A stretch of DNA of 64,000 nt from Actinoallomurus oryzae (GTDB lineage: Bacteria; Actinomycetota; Actinomycetes; Streptosporangiales; Streptosporangiaceae): the NCBI RefSeq assembly GCF_039541955.1, contig NZ_BAABHF010000067.1:1-64000 (forward strand), in the 5' to 3' direction. The notes beneath the pieces are model-generated. The model was not told the DNA's origin. It saw nothing but the letters and a program-made list of their open reading frames with translations, and did not search any database. The translations under genes and the position numbers were made by a program. Shown one piece after another: positions 1-8,639 of this stretch (positions are counted from its first letter, which is position 1; every line of letters starts with the position of its first letter).

Positions 1-2
1 CG

Positions 3-1097
3 GCCGGTCCGACACCCCCCGCGCAGGTCCCGCTGCCGCCGTCCGCCACTCCGCAGCGCGGCGGCGCCGCGCGTCCCGGCGCCCCGGCACGCCCCAAGGC
101 GCCGGCGGCACGGGCCCCGCAGGCATGGACCGAACCGACCGCGGCACCGCCCGAGTCGCCGGCGCGCGGCGTCCGCTCGGGCCCGGCCTCACCCGTGCGG
201 CCCGGCCCGATGCCGACGCCCGCGCCCGAACACGAGGGCCGTGATGACGAGAGCCGCGGGATCCGCCGGATCTTCTCCGGCGGCGGCCAGGGAGACGGCG
301 ACTACGAGCAGCGGGTGCGCACCGCGTTCGAGGGCGCACGCCGGGTCGTCGTCCTGGGCTGCACCGGTGGCGCCGGGCAGACGGTGACCGGGCTGATGCT
401 CGGCCACACCTTCGCCCAGCACCGCGGCGACCGCATCGTGGCGGTCGACGTCAACCCGGGCCCCGGGGCCATGGCGCGGCGCACCCGCAGCGAGACCCGC
501 GAGACGCTCACGTCGCTGATCACGCACGCCGAGCAGGTCACCGGCTACCAGATGATGCGCCGCTACACCTCCGTGGCCAAGTCCGGGCTCGAGGTGGTCG
601 CGGCGGGCAAGAACCCGGTCCAGGCCCTCGACGACCGCGACTACGCCCTCGCGATGCGCACGCTCGACCGCTTCTACTCGATCACACTGCTCGACGCCGC
701 GGCCGCGGTCGTGGCCCGGGTGCTGCCGTACGCCGACCAGATCGTGCTGGTCGCCCCGGCCAGCTCCGACGCGCCGCGTGCGGTCGCGATGACGTTCGAG
801 TGGCTCGACGGGCACGGGTACGAGGACCTGCGCTCGAAGGCCGTCACGGTGATCAACGGAGTGAGCCGTCGCAGCATGGAGGACGTCGAGCAGGCCGAGT
901 CGGTCGCGCGCGGTCGCTGCCGGGCGCTCGTCCGCATCCCCTGGGACGACCATCTCAGCCTCGACCGGGCGCCGCGCAATGAGCTGCGCGCTCTGCGCGC
1001 GTCGACCCGGAAGGCCTACATCGCGCTCGGCGGCGTCGTCGCCGGCGGCCTCGTCCAGGTACCCGACCGCTACCCACGGCAGGAGGTCTCGCGATGA
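3..1097 (+). CDS. MinD/ParA-like protein of a T4SS-like cluster (5' partial)
   Basis: The reading frame is open from the left edge, so the true start lies outside the window. The first ~65 visible residues are Pro/Ala-rich linker. The C-terminal ~250 residues look like a SIMIBI (MinD/ParA) fold, with a P-loop-like segment GCTGGAGQT near visible residue 119 and a following VAVDVNPGPGA strand-turn. In canonical members this loop reads KGGxGKT; here both the signature Lys and the P-loop Lys are replaced (T and Q), so ATP hydrolysis is doubtful. The gene is first in a same-strand run leading into VirB4 and cell-wall hydrolase genes, which suggests a role in positioning or assembling an envelope transport apparatus (inference). 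Its stop overlaps the ATG of a mini-ORF at 1094. Family assignment is fairly sure; function is not. Confidence 0.8.
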   Translation, partial: AGPTPPAQVPLPPSATPQRGGAARPGAPARPKAPAARAPQAWTEPTAAPPESPARGVRSGPASPVRPGPMPTPAPEHEGRDDESRGIRRIFSGGGQGDGDYEQRVRTAFEGARRVVVLGCTGGAGQTVTGLMLGHTFAQHRGDRIVAVDVNPGPGAMARRTRSETRETLTSLITHAEQVTGYQMMRRYTSVAKSGLEVVAAGKNPVQALDDRDYALAMRTLDRFYSITLLDAAAAVVARVLPYADQIVLVAPASSDAPRAVAMTFEWLDGHGYEDLRSKAVTVINGVSRRSMEDVEQAESVARGRCRALVRIPWDDHLSLDRAPRNELRALRASTRKAYIALGGVVAGGLVQVPDRYPRQEVSR

Positions 1098-1234
1098 GCC
1101 CGTCCGCAGGCGGCGCGCGCAGAGCGCGACCGGAGACTGCGTTGGCCGAAAACGGTGCCGGCCCGAAACGGTGTTGGCCGAAATGCGTGTCCGTCCGCGG
1201 AGTGAGTGAGGAGCGGGAGCCCCCGAATGAGTAG
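1094..1234 (+). CDS. Bridging mini-ORF (46 codons) between MinD-like and VirB4 genes
   Basis: An ATG overlaps the stop of the MinD-like gene (ATGA at 1094-1097). The frame stays open for 46 codons and stops with TAG at 1232-1234, inside the first codons of virB4 (ATG at 1227). The peptide would be small, basic and Arg/Pro-rich with no recognised domain. The DNA contains two near-copies of TTGGCCGAAA (from 1142 and from 1174) and a GAGTGAGTGAGGAGCG tract that also supplies the virB4 ribosome binding site. Whether it is translated is unknown. It could be a coupling device or simply a GC-rich intercistronic repeat that happens to stay open. Two similarly placed mini-ORFs occur at 28670 and 36984. 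Confidence 0.35.
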   Translation: MSPSAGGARRARPETALAENGAGPKRCWPKCVSVRGVSEEREPPNE

Positions 1235-3755
1235 GACGTCCAAGGTCCGCAGCAGGCTGGCCGTGCGGTATTTCGACGACCGGATCCTGCTCACCGACAA
1301 CGCGGCGTGGGCGTACTTCCGGCTGCCGACGGTGTCGTACGAGTTCACCACCGCCGAGGAGCGCGAGGCCCTCGCCACCAACATCACCATCGCGATGGCC
1401 GGCATCCGCATGCAGGACGCCGAGATCCACCTGCGGATCGCCCACCGCACCTACCCCGCGGCCGAGTGGGCACTGGCGCTCGACCAGACCTCTGACGGCG
1501 GCCCGGGCTGGCGCGACTACCTCGAAGAGATGTACGCGCACGTCTGGTCGAAGGACTTCTGGACCAAGGAGGTCTACCTCGGTGTGCGGCTCGGCCCCCG
1601 CGGGGTCGGCGCGCAGCTGTCCGGGGGCGCCTTCCGCCAGCTGTTCGGCTTCTACAAGCGCAGCGAAGAGGCGCTCGGCCTGCACGACGACGCGATCTCG
1701 GCCAAGGAGATCGGGCGCTGGACCGAGCAGGCCGAGCGGATCGGCCGGGCGCTCAGCGGCAGCGCGCTGTACGCGCGGCACGCGTCCTCGACCGAGGTCG
1801 CGTGGCTGTTCCAGCACGCCGCCAGCGGGTCCCTCACGGATCCGCCACCGTCGGCCACGCCGCGCCGCACCTGGGGAGCCGGCGAGATCGAGACGCTGGT
1901 CGAGGGCGCGATCATCAACGGCCGGTCGAACCTGCGGATGGAGCAGCCGGACGGCTCGTCGTACGCCGCCTACCTGTCGTTCGCCCGGTTCCCGGACCTG
2001 ATGCCGTTCCCGGACGGCGAGCCGTGGCTGCACTACGCCGACGCGCTGCCGTTCCCGGTCGAGGTGTCGGCGCGGATGAAGCTCGTCCCGCCGGCGAAGG
2101 CCTCCAAGGACGTGTCGCGCAAGCTGGCGCACGCCCGCGACATGGACCAGCACATCCGGGAGGCCGGCGCCGAGGCGCCCATCGCCCTCGCCGAACAGAT
2201 CGACGCCGCCCGCATGCTCGAACACGGCATCACCAAGGAGCGGCTGCCCTTCGTGTACGGCTGGCACCGGCTGATCGTTTCCGCGCCGACCGAGGAGCTG
2301 CTCCAGCAGCGTGTCGACGCCGTGGTCGAGCACTACCGCGACCTCGGCATCGACATCGTGTGCTCGACCGGCGACCAGTTCTCCCTGTTCTGCGAGTCGT
2401 TGCCGGGCGACCGGATCCGGGTCAACGCCTACGCACAGCGGCAGCCGCTGCGCACGATCGCGGGCGGCATGCCCACCGCGACGGTCGATCTGGGCGACCG
2501 GCTCGACCAGAACTCCGCCGGATGGGTCGGCCCGTACATCGGCGAGACTCTCGGCCGCGCGCGCTCGGTGGTGCACTTCGACCCGCTCGTGGCCGCCGCC
2601 CGCAACCGGCCCACCGCGGTCGCGATCACCGGCGAGCCCGGCGGCGGGAAGACGACGCTGGCGCTGCTGCTGATCTACCAGATGGCGCTGCGCGGCGTCA
2701 CGGTCGCCGCGATCGACCCCAAGGGCGACGCGGAGTCCCTGGTCGAGCTGTTGCGCCGGCGCGGACGCCGCGCCCGCGTGCTGCCGCTCGGCTCGGCCGC
2801 GCCGGGCCTGCTCGACCCGTTCAGCTTCGGCGACGACCTCGCCGCCAAGAAGACCATGGCCACCGAGACGCTCCGCCTGCTCCTGCCGCGCATGTCGGAG
2901 GAGCGCGAGTCGGCGATGATCCAGGCCGTGGGCGCGGTGGCCAACCAGCCGCAGCCCTCGCTCGGCAAGGTCGTCGACTATCTCGACGCCTCCGACGATC
3001 CAGCGTCGAAGAACCTCGGTGCCGTGCTGCGCTCGATGTCGGAGATGCGGCTCGCGCGGCTGTGCTTCGACCCGTCCGGCGGAGAGCGCATCGACACGGC
3101 CGGGTGGACGACGGTGTTCACCCTCGGCGGCCTGACCCTGCCCGACGTCGCCATCAACCGCGACGACTACTCCTACGAGCAGCGGCTGTCGGTCGCGCTG
3201 ATGTACCTCGTCTCACAGTTCGCGCGACGGCTGATGCACGGCCTCGACCGGCACCTGCCGAAGGCCATCTTCCTCGACGAGGCATGGGCGATCACTCAGA
3301 CACCGGAGGGCGCCAAGCTGATCCCCGAAGTGTCACGTATGGGGCGATCCCGGAACACCGCCTTGATTCTGGTCTCACAGAACGCCGGGGACCTCTTGAA
3401 TGAACAGGTGACGAACTGCCTGTCGTCCGTCTACTCGTTCCGCTCGACGGAGCGCAACGAGGTCGGCAACGTGATGGCCCTGCTCGGCGTGGAGAACTCC
3501 GACGAGCACCGGGCGGTCCTTCGGAACCTCGGCAACGGCGAGTGCATCTTCCGCGACCTGGACGGCCGCGCGGGCCGCATCGGGGTCGACCTCGTCTCCG
3601 AAGAGCTGCTCCGCTGGCTCGACACCAACCCCACGCGTTCCAAGCCCGGCGAGACCGCCGCCCCCAACGGCCGCGCCGACGACGCAACGCCCCCCGGCCC
3701 GCACAGCGCTCCGCACGACCCGGCGACCGAAGCCACCCAGGAGGTCCCGCGATGA
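1227..3755 (+). CDS. VirB4/TraC-like conjugation-type ATPase
   Basis: 842 aa, cytoplasmic motor ATPase of type IV secretion-like systems. The N-terminal half (about residues 1-440) is the divergent VirB4 N domain. A Walker A motif GEPGGGKTT lies at about 469-477 and a Walker B FLDEAW at about 681-686, followed by a conserved helicase-like SRMGRSRNTALILVSQ segment. I chose ATG 1227 over the upstream in-frame GTG 1206 because GGGAG at 1215-1219 is well spaced from it. The C-terminal ~40 residues are a Pro/Ala-rich tail. It overlaps the next gene by 4 nt (ATGA at 3752), so the two are probably translationally coupled. No relaxase or VirD4 coupling ATPase is seen nearby, so a complete conjugation machine cannot be claimed. 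Confidence 0.88.
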   Translation: MSRTSKVRSRLAVRYFDDRILLTDNAAWAYFRLPTVSYEFTTAEEREALATNITIAMAGIRMQDAEIHLRIAHRTYPAAEWALALDQTSDGGPGWRDYLEEMYAHVWSKDFWTKEVYLGVRLGPRGVGAQLSGGAFRQLFGFYKRSEEALGLHDDAISAKEIGRWTEQAERIGRALSGSALYARHASSTEVAWLFQHAASGSLTDPPPSATPRRTWGAGEIETLVEGAIINGRSNLRMEQPDGSSYAAYLSFARFPDLMPFPDGEPWLHYADALPFPVEVSARMKLVPPAKASKDVSRKLAHARDMDQHIREAGAEAPIALAEQIDAARMLEHGITKERLPFVYGWHRLIVSAPTEELLQQRVDAVVEHYRDLGIDIVCSTGDQFSLFCESLPGDRIRVNAYAQRQPLRTIAGGMPTATVDLGDRLDQNSAGWVGPYIGETLGRARSVVHFDPLVAAARNRPTAVAITGEPGGGKTTLALLLIYQMALRGVTVAAIDPKGDAESLVELLRRRGRRARVLPLGSAAPGLLDPFSFGDDLAAKKTMATETLRLLLPRMSEERESAMIQAVGAVANQPQPSLGKVVDYLDASDDPASKNLGAVLRSMSEMRLARLCFDPSGGERIDTAGWTTVFTLGGLTLPDVAINRDDYSYEQRLSVALMYLVSQFARRLMHGLDRHLPKAIFLDEAWAITQTPEGAKLIPEVSRMGRSRNTALILVSQNAGDLLNEQVTNCLSSVYSFRSTERNEVGNVMALLGVENSDEHRAVLRNLGNGECIFRDLDGRAGRIGVDLVSEELLRWLDTNPTRSKPGETAAPNGRADDATPPGPHSAPHDPATEATQEVPR

Positions 3756-6088
3756 GGGTGCCCCCCACCCGCCGCCGGCGAAAGGCGGCGGGGCCCGCAA
3801 AACCACGGCGGAAGCGCAGGTCGCTTCTCATCCTCTGCCTGATGGCCGTCTTCGTCCTCAGCCCCTTGGGCGTGGCCAGCGCGGCACCGGTTCCGCCCCT
3901 TCCGACGGCGCCGGGATCGAATCCGAACGACGCCTGTTCGCCAGCCGACCATCCCTCTCCGGAGGAGTACGGGTCCGGAATCGACGGCATGGTCAAGCCG
4001 CCCGACTACCCGAGCCAGCAACTGCAGAAGTCGCCACCGGACCGGCTGACCTACTACGACCGCTACGGCACCGAGGGCCAGTCCTGGCACGCGGTCGACA
4101 TGGGCTGCTCGGACGCCATGGCGATGGTGGGCAACTCCATCTCCAACGTGGTCTTCACGCTGGCGAAGGCCTTCGACCGGACGACGATCACCATCTATGA
4201 GGCGGCGGCGTCGGAGTCGTTGCTCGGCTGGTTGAAGAAGACCGTCGACGGCGTCATCAAGGGCATGGGCAACACCTTCGGCGCCAAGTACTGGTCATGG
4301 GTGGTCATCCTCGGCGCGTTGTGGCTGGCCTGGTGGGGACTGATCCGGCGACGAGCGAGCCGGGTCGCGGAGGGCACCATCTGGATGGTCATGGCGATGG
4401 TCGCCCTCGTCTGGCTGATCGGCAGACCCAGCGACTTCACGACACTCGGCACGAAAGTGTCGAACGGCGCGACGGCGGCGTTCAACGCCGCGCTGCCGCA
4501 GAGCAACGCCAACGCCTCGGCCTGCATCCCCGGCGGCCCCGGGGCGCAGCAGGCGGTGCAGAACGACGCGGTCACCCGTAACGCCAACGGGCTGTGGGTG
4601 ACGCTGGTCTGCAAGCCGTGGTTGATGGGCGAGTTCGGCACCGACGACGCGAAGAGCAAGATCGTGCAGGACAACGGCGCGAAGCTGCTGTCGTCGCAGG
4701 CGGTCGACCTCACCGAGACCTACTCGGGCAAGAAACCGGACGTCGGCCAGAAGGCAGACGACTACAAGGCCGTCACCAAGAACATCAAGGAGAACTATCC
4801 CGGCGTCTATCCGCTCTTCCAAGGGAAGAACTGGACCTCGCGCCTGGCGGTCTCCTTCGGCGCGCTGCTCGCCGCGCTCGTGGCCGGCCTGCTCGTCCTC
4901 ATCATCGCGGTCATGCTGATGGTCCTGAAGATATCGTTCCTGCTCCTGCTGGTGGCGGGGCCGATCTTCCTGGGGATCGGCATCCATCCGGGGATCGGGC
5001 GGGTCATCGCCATCCGGTGGTTCGAGCTGCTGCTGTCGACGCTGCTGAAACAGGCGGCGCTGATCGGCGTGCTCGCCCTCCTGCTGTGGTGCTACGGCCT
5101 CGTCATGGCGGAGAGCCTGCCCTGGGGGCTGCAGATCCTGCTCATCTCTCTGGTGACGCTCGCGGCGTTCATCTACCGCAAGCCGTTCCAGCATCTCTTC
5201 GCCGCCGTCGGCTACTCGGCCGTCGGCTCGCGTAAGAGTGAGGAGCATCTCGACCAGGCGGTACGAGAGACGCGTAAGCGGACCACCGCGGTCGCCACGG
5301 CGGCGGTGCCGGGAGCCGCGGGCTACCGGTTCGGACGCTGGGCGGCGAAGCGCGAGTCCGGGGCGGCGACGACCGCGCCGAGCCTCGTCATGACCGACGA
5401 CGGAGAGCAGGCCGGCGGCGCGGTTCCGGCCGGGTCCGAGCGGCGGAGCCGCGCGTCCCAGCTGGCGGCCAAGGCCGCCGGCGCGCCGCGCGGAAGCGCG
5501 CCGCCGCTCAACCTGTCCCCGCGGGCGCAGCCTCCCACGTCACCGTCCGGCGGGAGGGCGAACGGCGGTGCGATCCGAGGGCTCCGGCCCAGCGGGTCCG
5601 GTGCGTCCGGAGGCTCCACGCGGCCACCGGCCGGCGGCGCGCCCGCGCGCGAAGACCGGCCGTCCGCGCCCAGCGGTGGCAACAGCCGGCCGCCCGCGTC
5701 GGCCATCGGGCCCAGCTGGGGCGGCGGTGGCCGCAGCGGCGGCTCGGGCTCCGGCGGCGGCGGCGCGTCGCCCCGGCGCCAGGACGGCGGCAACGGAGGC
5801 CGCGGCTGGTTCGGCGGCGGCGAAAAGGAGGGCTCGGGCGGAGGCAGAGGCCGGTCCGGTGGCGGCCGCACGGCGGCACGGCCCGGCTCCGGCCGGCCCG
5901 GCGGGTCGGCCAAGGGCGGATCGGGCGGCAGGCGGGATCCCGCGTCCGGCGCCGGCAGACGGGACACCGACGGCACGGAAGGCGGCGCCCGGCAGGCGCC
6001 ACCGCTGTGGTCCGGGAAGTCCCGTGAGGAGGCACCGGCCATGCCGTTCTGGCTGCGCCCGGTGAAACGCGACGACGGCGAAGAGTGA
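3752..6088 (+). CDS. Polytopic TrbL/VirB6-like membrane protein
   Basis: 778 aa. The start is ATG 3752, overlapping the virB4 stop. It gives a classical signal-like N-terminus: a long Arg/Lys-rich stretch, then a hydrophobic core ending in SAAP. Several strongly hydrophobic segments follow: a pair around residues 185-235, a long paired segment around 365-415, and another pair around 425-475. The last ~270 residues are a Gly/Ser/Arg/Pro-rich low-complexity tail, probably cytoplasmic and disordered. Size, membrane topology and position directly after VirB4 match TrbL/VirB6-like channel components of Gram-positive type IV systems. The sequence itself is too divergent to be certain. Longer in-frame starts exist upstream but would lie inside virB4. 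Confidence 0.72.
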   Translation: MRVPPTRRRRKAAGPAKPRRKRRSLLILCLMAVFVLSPLGVASAAPVPPLPTAPGSNPNDACSPADHPSPEEYGSGIDGMVKPPDYPSQQLQKSPPDRLTYYDRYGTEGQSWHAVDMGCSDAMAMVGNSISNVVFTLAKAFDRTTITIYEAAASESLLGWLKKTVDGVIKGMGNTFGAKYWSWVVILGALWLAWWGLIRRRASRVAEGTIWMVMAMVALVWLIGRPSDFTTLGTKVSNGATAAFNAALPQSNANASACIPGGPGAQQAVQNDAVTRNANGLWVTLVCKPWLMGEFGTDDAKSKIVQDNGAKLLSSQAVDLTETYSGKKPDVGQKADDYKAVTKNIKENYPGVYPLFQGKNWTSRLAVSFGALLAALVAGLLVLIIAVMLMVLKISFLLLLVAGPIFLGIGIHPGIGRVIAIRWFELLLSTLLKQAALIGVLALLLWCYGLVMAESLPWGLQILLISLVTLAAFIYRKPFQHLFAAVGYSAVGSRKSEEHLDQAVRETRKRTTAVATAAVPGAAGYRFGRWAAKRESGAATTAPSLVMTDDGEQAGGAVPAGSERRSRASQLAAKAAGAPRGSAPPLNLSPRAQPPTSPSGGRANGGAIRGLRPSGSGASGGSTRPPAGGAPAREDRPSAPSGGNSRPPASAIGPSWGGGGRSGGSGSGGGGASPRRQDGGNGGRGWFGGGEKEGSGGGRGRSGGGRTAARPGSGRPGGSAKGGSGGRRDPASGAGRRDTDGTEGGARQAPPLWSGKSREEAPAMPFWLRPVKRDDGEE

Positions 6089-6095
6089 GCTACGG

Positions 6096-6722
6096 ATGGA
6101 TCTGACGGACCGTCAGCGCAAATGGCTGTTCGGGGGACTCGTCGTCGTACTGGCGGCGGTCGGCGTGTTCCTCACGATCGGTAGCGGCGGAGGGCACCAC
6201 GGCGCGCGTGCCGAGCACGCGAGCACACCCACGCCGAGTGCGCCGCCGTCCACGGGCAGCGCCTCGCCGGTGAGCGGGCCGACGCCATCGCCCGGTTCGT
6301 ACGACATCTTCTCGCTGCTGCCGTTCACGCAGAAGGACTTCACCACCGCGGCGGACGTCGCACGCCGCTTCACCGCCGCGTACGGCACCTATCGGTTCGA
6401 CGAGGACCCGCAGGCGTACCTCAACCGGATGCGCACCCTGGTCACCTCCGACGTGCTGAACCAGCTCCAGCAGGGGGTCGCGGCACCCGGGACCATCGCC
6501 CAGCGGAAGCAGGACCAGGAGAGCTCCACGTGCGACGCCACGCTGGACTCGATCCGGGACATGTCCAAGGACCAGCTCATCTTTCTCGCGACCGGGAAAC
6601 AGCACATCACCAAGGGAGGGAAGACGACCGACTCCAGCCAGCAGTACGCGGTCACGATGACGCGTTCCGGCGGCGGCTGGGTGGTCTACGCGTTCGCACC
6701 GGCAGACGTAGGTGATAAGTGA
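6096..6722 (+). CDS. Membrane-anchored VirB8/TcpC-like accessory protein
   Basis: 208 aa. A single N-terminal transmembrane segment (about residues 11-28) is followed by a Thr/Pro/Ser-rich linker to about residue 70. The compact C-terminal domain of ~135 residues begins FTTAADVARRFTAAYGTY and ends with alternating beta strands (YAVTMTRSGGGWVVYAF). This is the layout of NTF2-like VirB8/TcpC periplasmic subunits of type IV systems and fits the gene's position between the TrbL-like and wall-hydrolase genes. It starts 7 nt after the previous stop. The fold assignment rests on architecture and context, not on a diagnostic motif. A plain conserved secreted domain of unknown function is the alternative. 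Confidence 0.62.
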   Translation: MDLTDRQRKWLFGGLVVVLAAVGVFLTIGSGGGHHGARAEHASTPTPSAPPSTGSASPVSGPTPSPGSYDIFSLLPFTQKDFTTAADVARRFTAAYGTYRFDEDPQAYLNRMRTLVTSDVLNQLQQGVAAPGTIAQRKQDQESSTCDATLDSIRDMSKDQLIFLATGKQHITKGGKTTDSSQQYAVTMTRSGGGWVVYAFAPADVGDK

Positions 6723-6732
6723 GAGGCAGGAA

Positions 6733-7875
6733 ATGAGGCTTCGCCGGCGCCTGAGGAAGATAGGCAGCGGCTTCGGGGGGCGCATGAACAGCCGCCGCTT
6801 TGTCTCGCTTCATCGTTTCGCCCGTACGGACCGGGGTGCGGTCCGGCTACCGATCGTCATCATCGCGGGCACCGCCGCGATGTTCCTGCTGAGCCTCGTG
6901 GCGATTCCGCTCTTCTTCGGCGCCAACCAGCTGTACCAGGGCGCCGCGGGCGGAGGGGACTGCACCGACACCTCCGGAGCCGCCACGCAGCCCCAGCAGT
7001 CGGGGGACGCCAACAGCATCCCGTCGAACTACCTCGCGCTGTACAAGAAGGCCGGCCAGCAGTACGGCATCCCGTGGAACGTCCTCGCCGGCATCGGATG
7101 GGTGGAGACCCACCACGGGACGCTCAAGGCCCCTGGCGTGCTCAGCGGAGAGAACTTCGCGCACGCGGGCGGACCGATGCAGTTCATCCCCGGCACCTGG
7201 AAGATGTTCGGCGTCGACGGCAACAACGACGGGAAGAAGGACCGCTACGATCCCGCGGACGCCATCCCCGCCGCCGCGCGCCTCCTCAAGCACGACGGCG
7301 CGCCCACCCACATGCGCTCGGCGATCTTCGCGTACAACCATTTGGTCTCGTACGTGAACAACGTGCTGTCGACGGCGCAGAAGTACGCGAGCGGAACCTT
7401 CAACGTGGTGCAGGCCAACGGCCCGACGTGCGCCGACATGAACGGTGCCCCCGCCGCCCCGAACGCCGTCGTCGCCAAGGTCATAACGTTCGCCAAAGCC
7501 CAGCTCGGCAAGCGGTACGTCTACGGGGCCGTCGGCCCGGACACCTTCGACTGCTCTGGCCTGACGATGACCGCCTACCGAACCGCCGGTGTGACCATCC
7601 CCCGGCTGTCCGACGCGCAGTACTGGTGGGGCGCGTCGGTGCCCAAGGGCAAGGAGCAGCCGGGCGATCTCGTCTTCTTCGACTACAAGCCCGGCCACAG
7701 TGGGCCGGGTCACGTGGGCATCGTCTACAACCCTCAGAAGGGCATCATGATCGTCGCCCCGCACACCGGCGACGTGGTGAAGCTCCAGAATTACAAGACC
7801 TATCCCGGCGGAGCGGTCGGCTTCACCCGGCCGACCGCGCACAACGGGCACAACGGTCCGACGAAGCACCTCTGA
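6733..7875 (+). CDS. Membrane-anchored lytic transglycosylase / NlpC-P60 endopeptidase
   Basis: 380 aa, bifunctional peptidoglycan hydrolase. A basic N-terminus is followed by one transmembrane anchor (about residues 40-62). An SLT/goose-lysozyme-like muramidase domain (about 98-225) carries a catalytic Glu candidate, E125 in GWVETHHG, and the motif GPMQFIPGTW. A C-terminal NlpC/P60 (C40) domain (about 250-375) has Cys274 in FDCSGL, His327 in GHVGIVY and His344 in APHTGD as the expected catalytic residues. ATG 6733 has a GAGAGGCAGG ribosome binding site; an upstream in-frame GTG at 6712 would overlap the previous gene. Such two-domain enzymes open the wall locally for type IV apparatus in Gram-positive bacteria (VirB1-like role), which fits the cluster. 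Confidence 0.9.
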   Translation: MRLRRRLRKIGSGFGGRMNSRRFVSLHRFARTDRGAVRLPIVIIAGTAAMFLLSLVAIPLFFGANQLYQGAAGGGDCTDTSGAATQPQQSGDANSIPSNYLALYKKAGQQYGIPWNVLAGIGWVETHHGTLKAPGVLSGENFAHAGGPMQFIPGTWKMFGVDGNNDGKKDRYDPADAIPAAARLLKHDGAPTHMRSAIFAYNHLVSYVNNVLSTAQKYASGTFNVVQANGPTCADMNGAPAAPNAVVAKVITFAKAQLGKRYVYGAVGPDTFDCSGLTMTAYRTAGVTIPRLSDAQYWWGASVPKGKEQPGDLVFFDYKPGHSGPGHVGIVYNPQKGIMIVAPHTGDVVKLQNYKTYPGGAVGFTRPTAHNGHNGPTKHL

Positions 7876-7950
7876 CGGCGAAGAGACGTCTGAGTCCGGA
7901 GCGACGGCACGCGGTCGGGGCGTCGGCTAATGAGAGGGAGGTGGGCCGGC

Positions 7951-8340
7951 ATGCGCGGTCTTGTCGTCGGGGCGGCGATCATCGCCGGGGGCCGGCTTCT
8001 GGCGGCACAGCGGGCGGCACCGCCTGAACTGGTGGGCGGCTGGGAGCTTCCCGGCGGAAAGGTCGAGCCCGGCGAGACGGTCGAAGAGGCGCTCACCCGT
8101 GAATGCCGCGAGGAACTCGGTATCGAGGTCACCGTCGGACGGCGGATCGGGGATGACTGGCCGCTGCACAACGGTTATGTCATGCATGTCTGGACCGCCA
8201 CGATCGCGAAGGGCGAGCCGGAGGCCCTCGAGCATTCGGATCTGCGCTGGCTGAGTGAGGCGGAGCTGTTCGACGTAGCGTGGTTGCCGGCCGACCTGCC
8301 CGTGATCGAGGCGGTACGTGCGCACCTCAAGGAGTCTTGA
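7951..8340 (+). CDS. Nudix hydrolase, MutT-like
   Basis: 129 aa, the usual length for a single-domain Nudix enzyme. The Nudix box starts at GGKVEPGE (about residue 35) and continues through REECxEELG-like residues (RECREELGI), with all metal-binding Glu positions present. MutT-type members hydrolyse oxidised or non-canonical nucleoside triphosphates, often 8-oxo-dGTP; the substrate here cannot be read from sequence. I chose ATG 7951 over ATG 7930 because AGGGAGG at 7935-7941 is correctly spaced for it. The stop shares nucleotides with the start of the next gene (TGATG), so the two are probably co-translated. Confidence 0.9.
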   Translation: MRGLVVGAAIIAGGRLLAAQRAAPPELVGGWELPGGKVEPGETVEEALTRECREELGIEVTVGRRIGDDWPLHNGYVMHVWTATIAKGEPEALEHSDLRWLSEAELFDVAWLPADLPVIEAVRAHLKES

Positions 8341-8639
8341 TGATCGTTGCCTTTTCCGTGACGCCGCTGGGCGTCGGCGAGTCGGTAGGGGAGTACGTCG
8401 CCGACGCGGTGCGCGTCGTACGGGAGAGCGGGCTGCCCAACCGGACCGACGCGATGTTCACCAGCATCGAGGGGGAGTGGGACGAGGTGATGGACGTGGT
8501 CCGCCGGGCGGTCGACGCGGTCGCCGCCCGGGCGCCGCGGGTCAGCCTCGTGCTCAAGGCCGACATGCGCGAGGGAGTGTCGGAGGGCCTGACCTCCAAG
8601 GTCGAGACGCTCGAGCGGCATCTCGGCACCGGTTCATGA
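8340..8639 (+). CDS. Thiamine-binding / UPF0045 (MTH1187-YkoF-like) family protein
   Basis: 99 aa. It starts MIVAFSVTPLG and contains the family features: an N-terminal VGEYVADAVRVVRESGL helix, a central FTSIEGEWDEVM segment, and a C-terminal RVSLVLKADMREG strand. These small alpha/beta proteins bind thiamine or related compounds and form ferredoxin-like tetramers. The ATG overlaps the preceding Nudix stop codon. The 3' end runs 6 nt into the convergent kinase gene: the palindrome TCATGA at 8634-8639 provides both stop codons. Confidence 0.85.
   Translation: MIVAFSVTPLGVGESVGEYVADAVRVVRESGLPNRTDAMFTSIEGEWDEVMDVVRRAVDAVAARAPRVSLVLKADMREGVSEGLTSKVETLERHLGTGS

Noticed and set aside
189..2576. 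795-codon minus-strand open frame across the MinD-like and VirB4 genes
   Set aside because: It is Arg/Gly/Val-rich antisense shadow of two well-supported genes, with no domain and typical GC-rich frame openness.
5560..6000. Gly/Ser-rich repeats in the TrbL-like protein as a DNA repeat array or CRISPR
   Set aside because: They are irregular codon-level low complexity of a disordered tail, with no fixed repeat and spacer.
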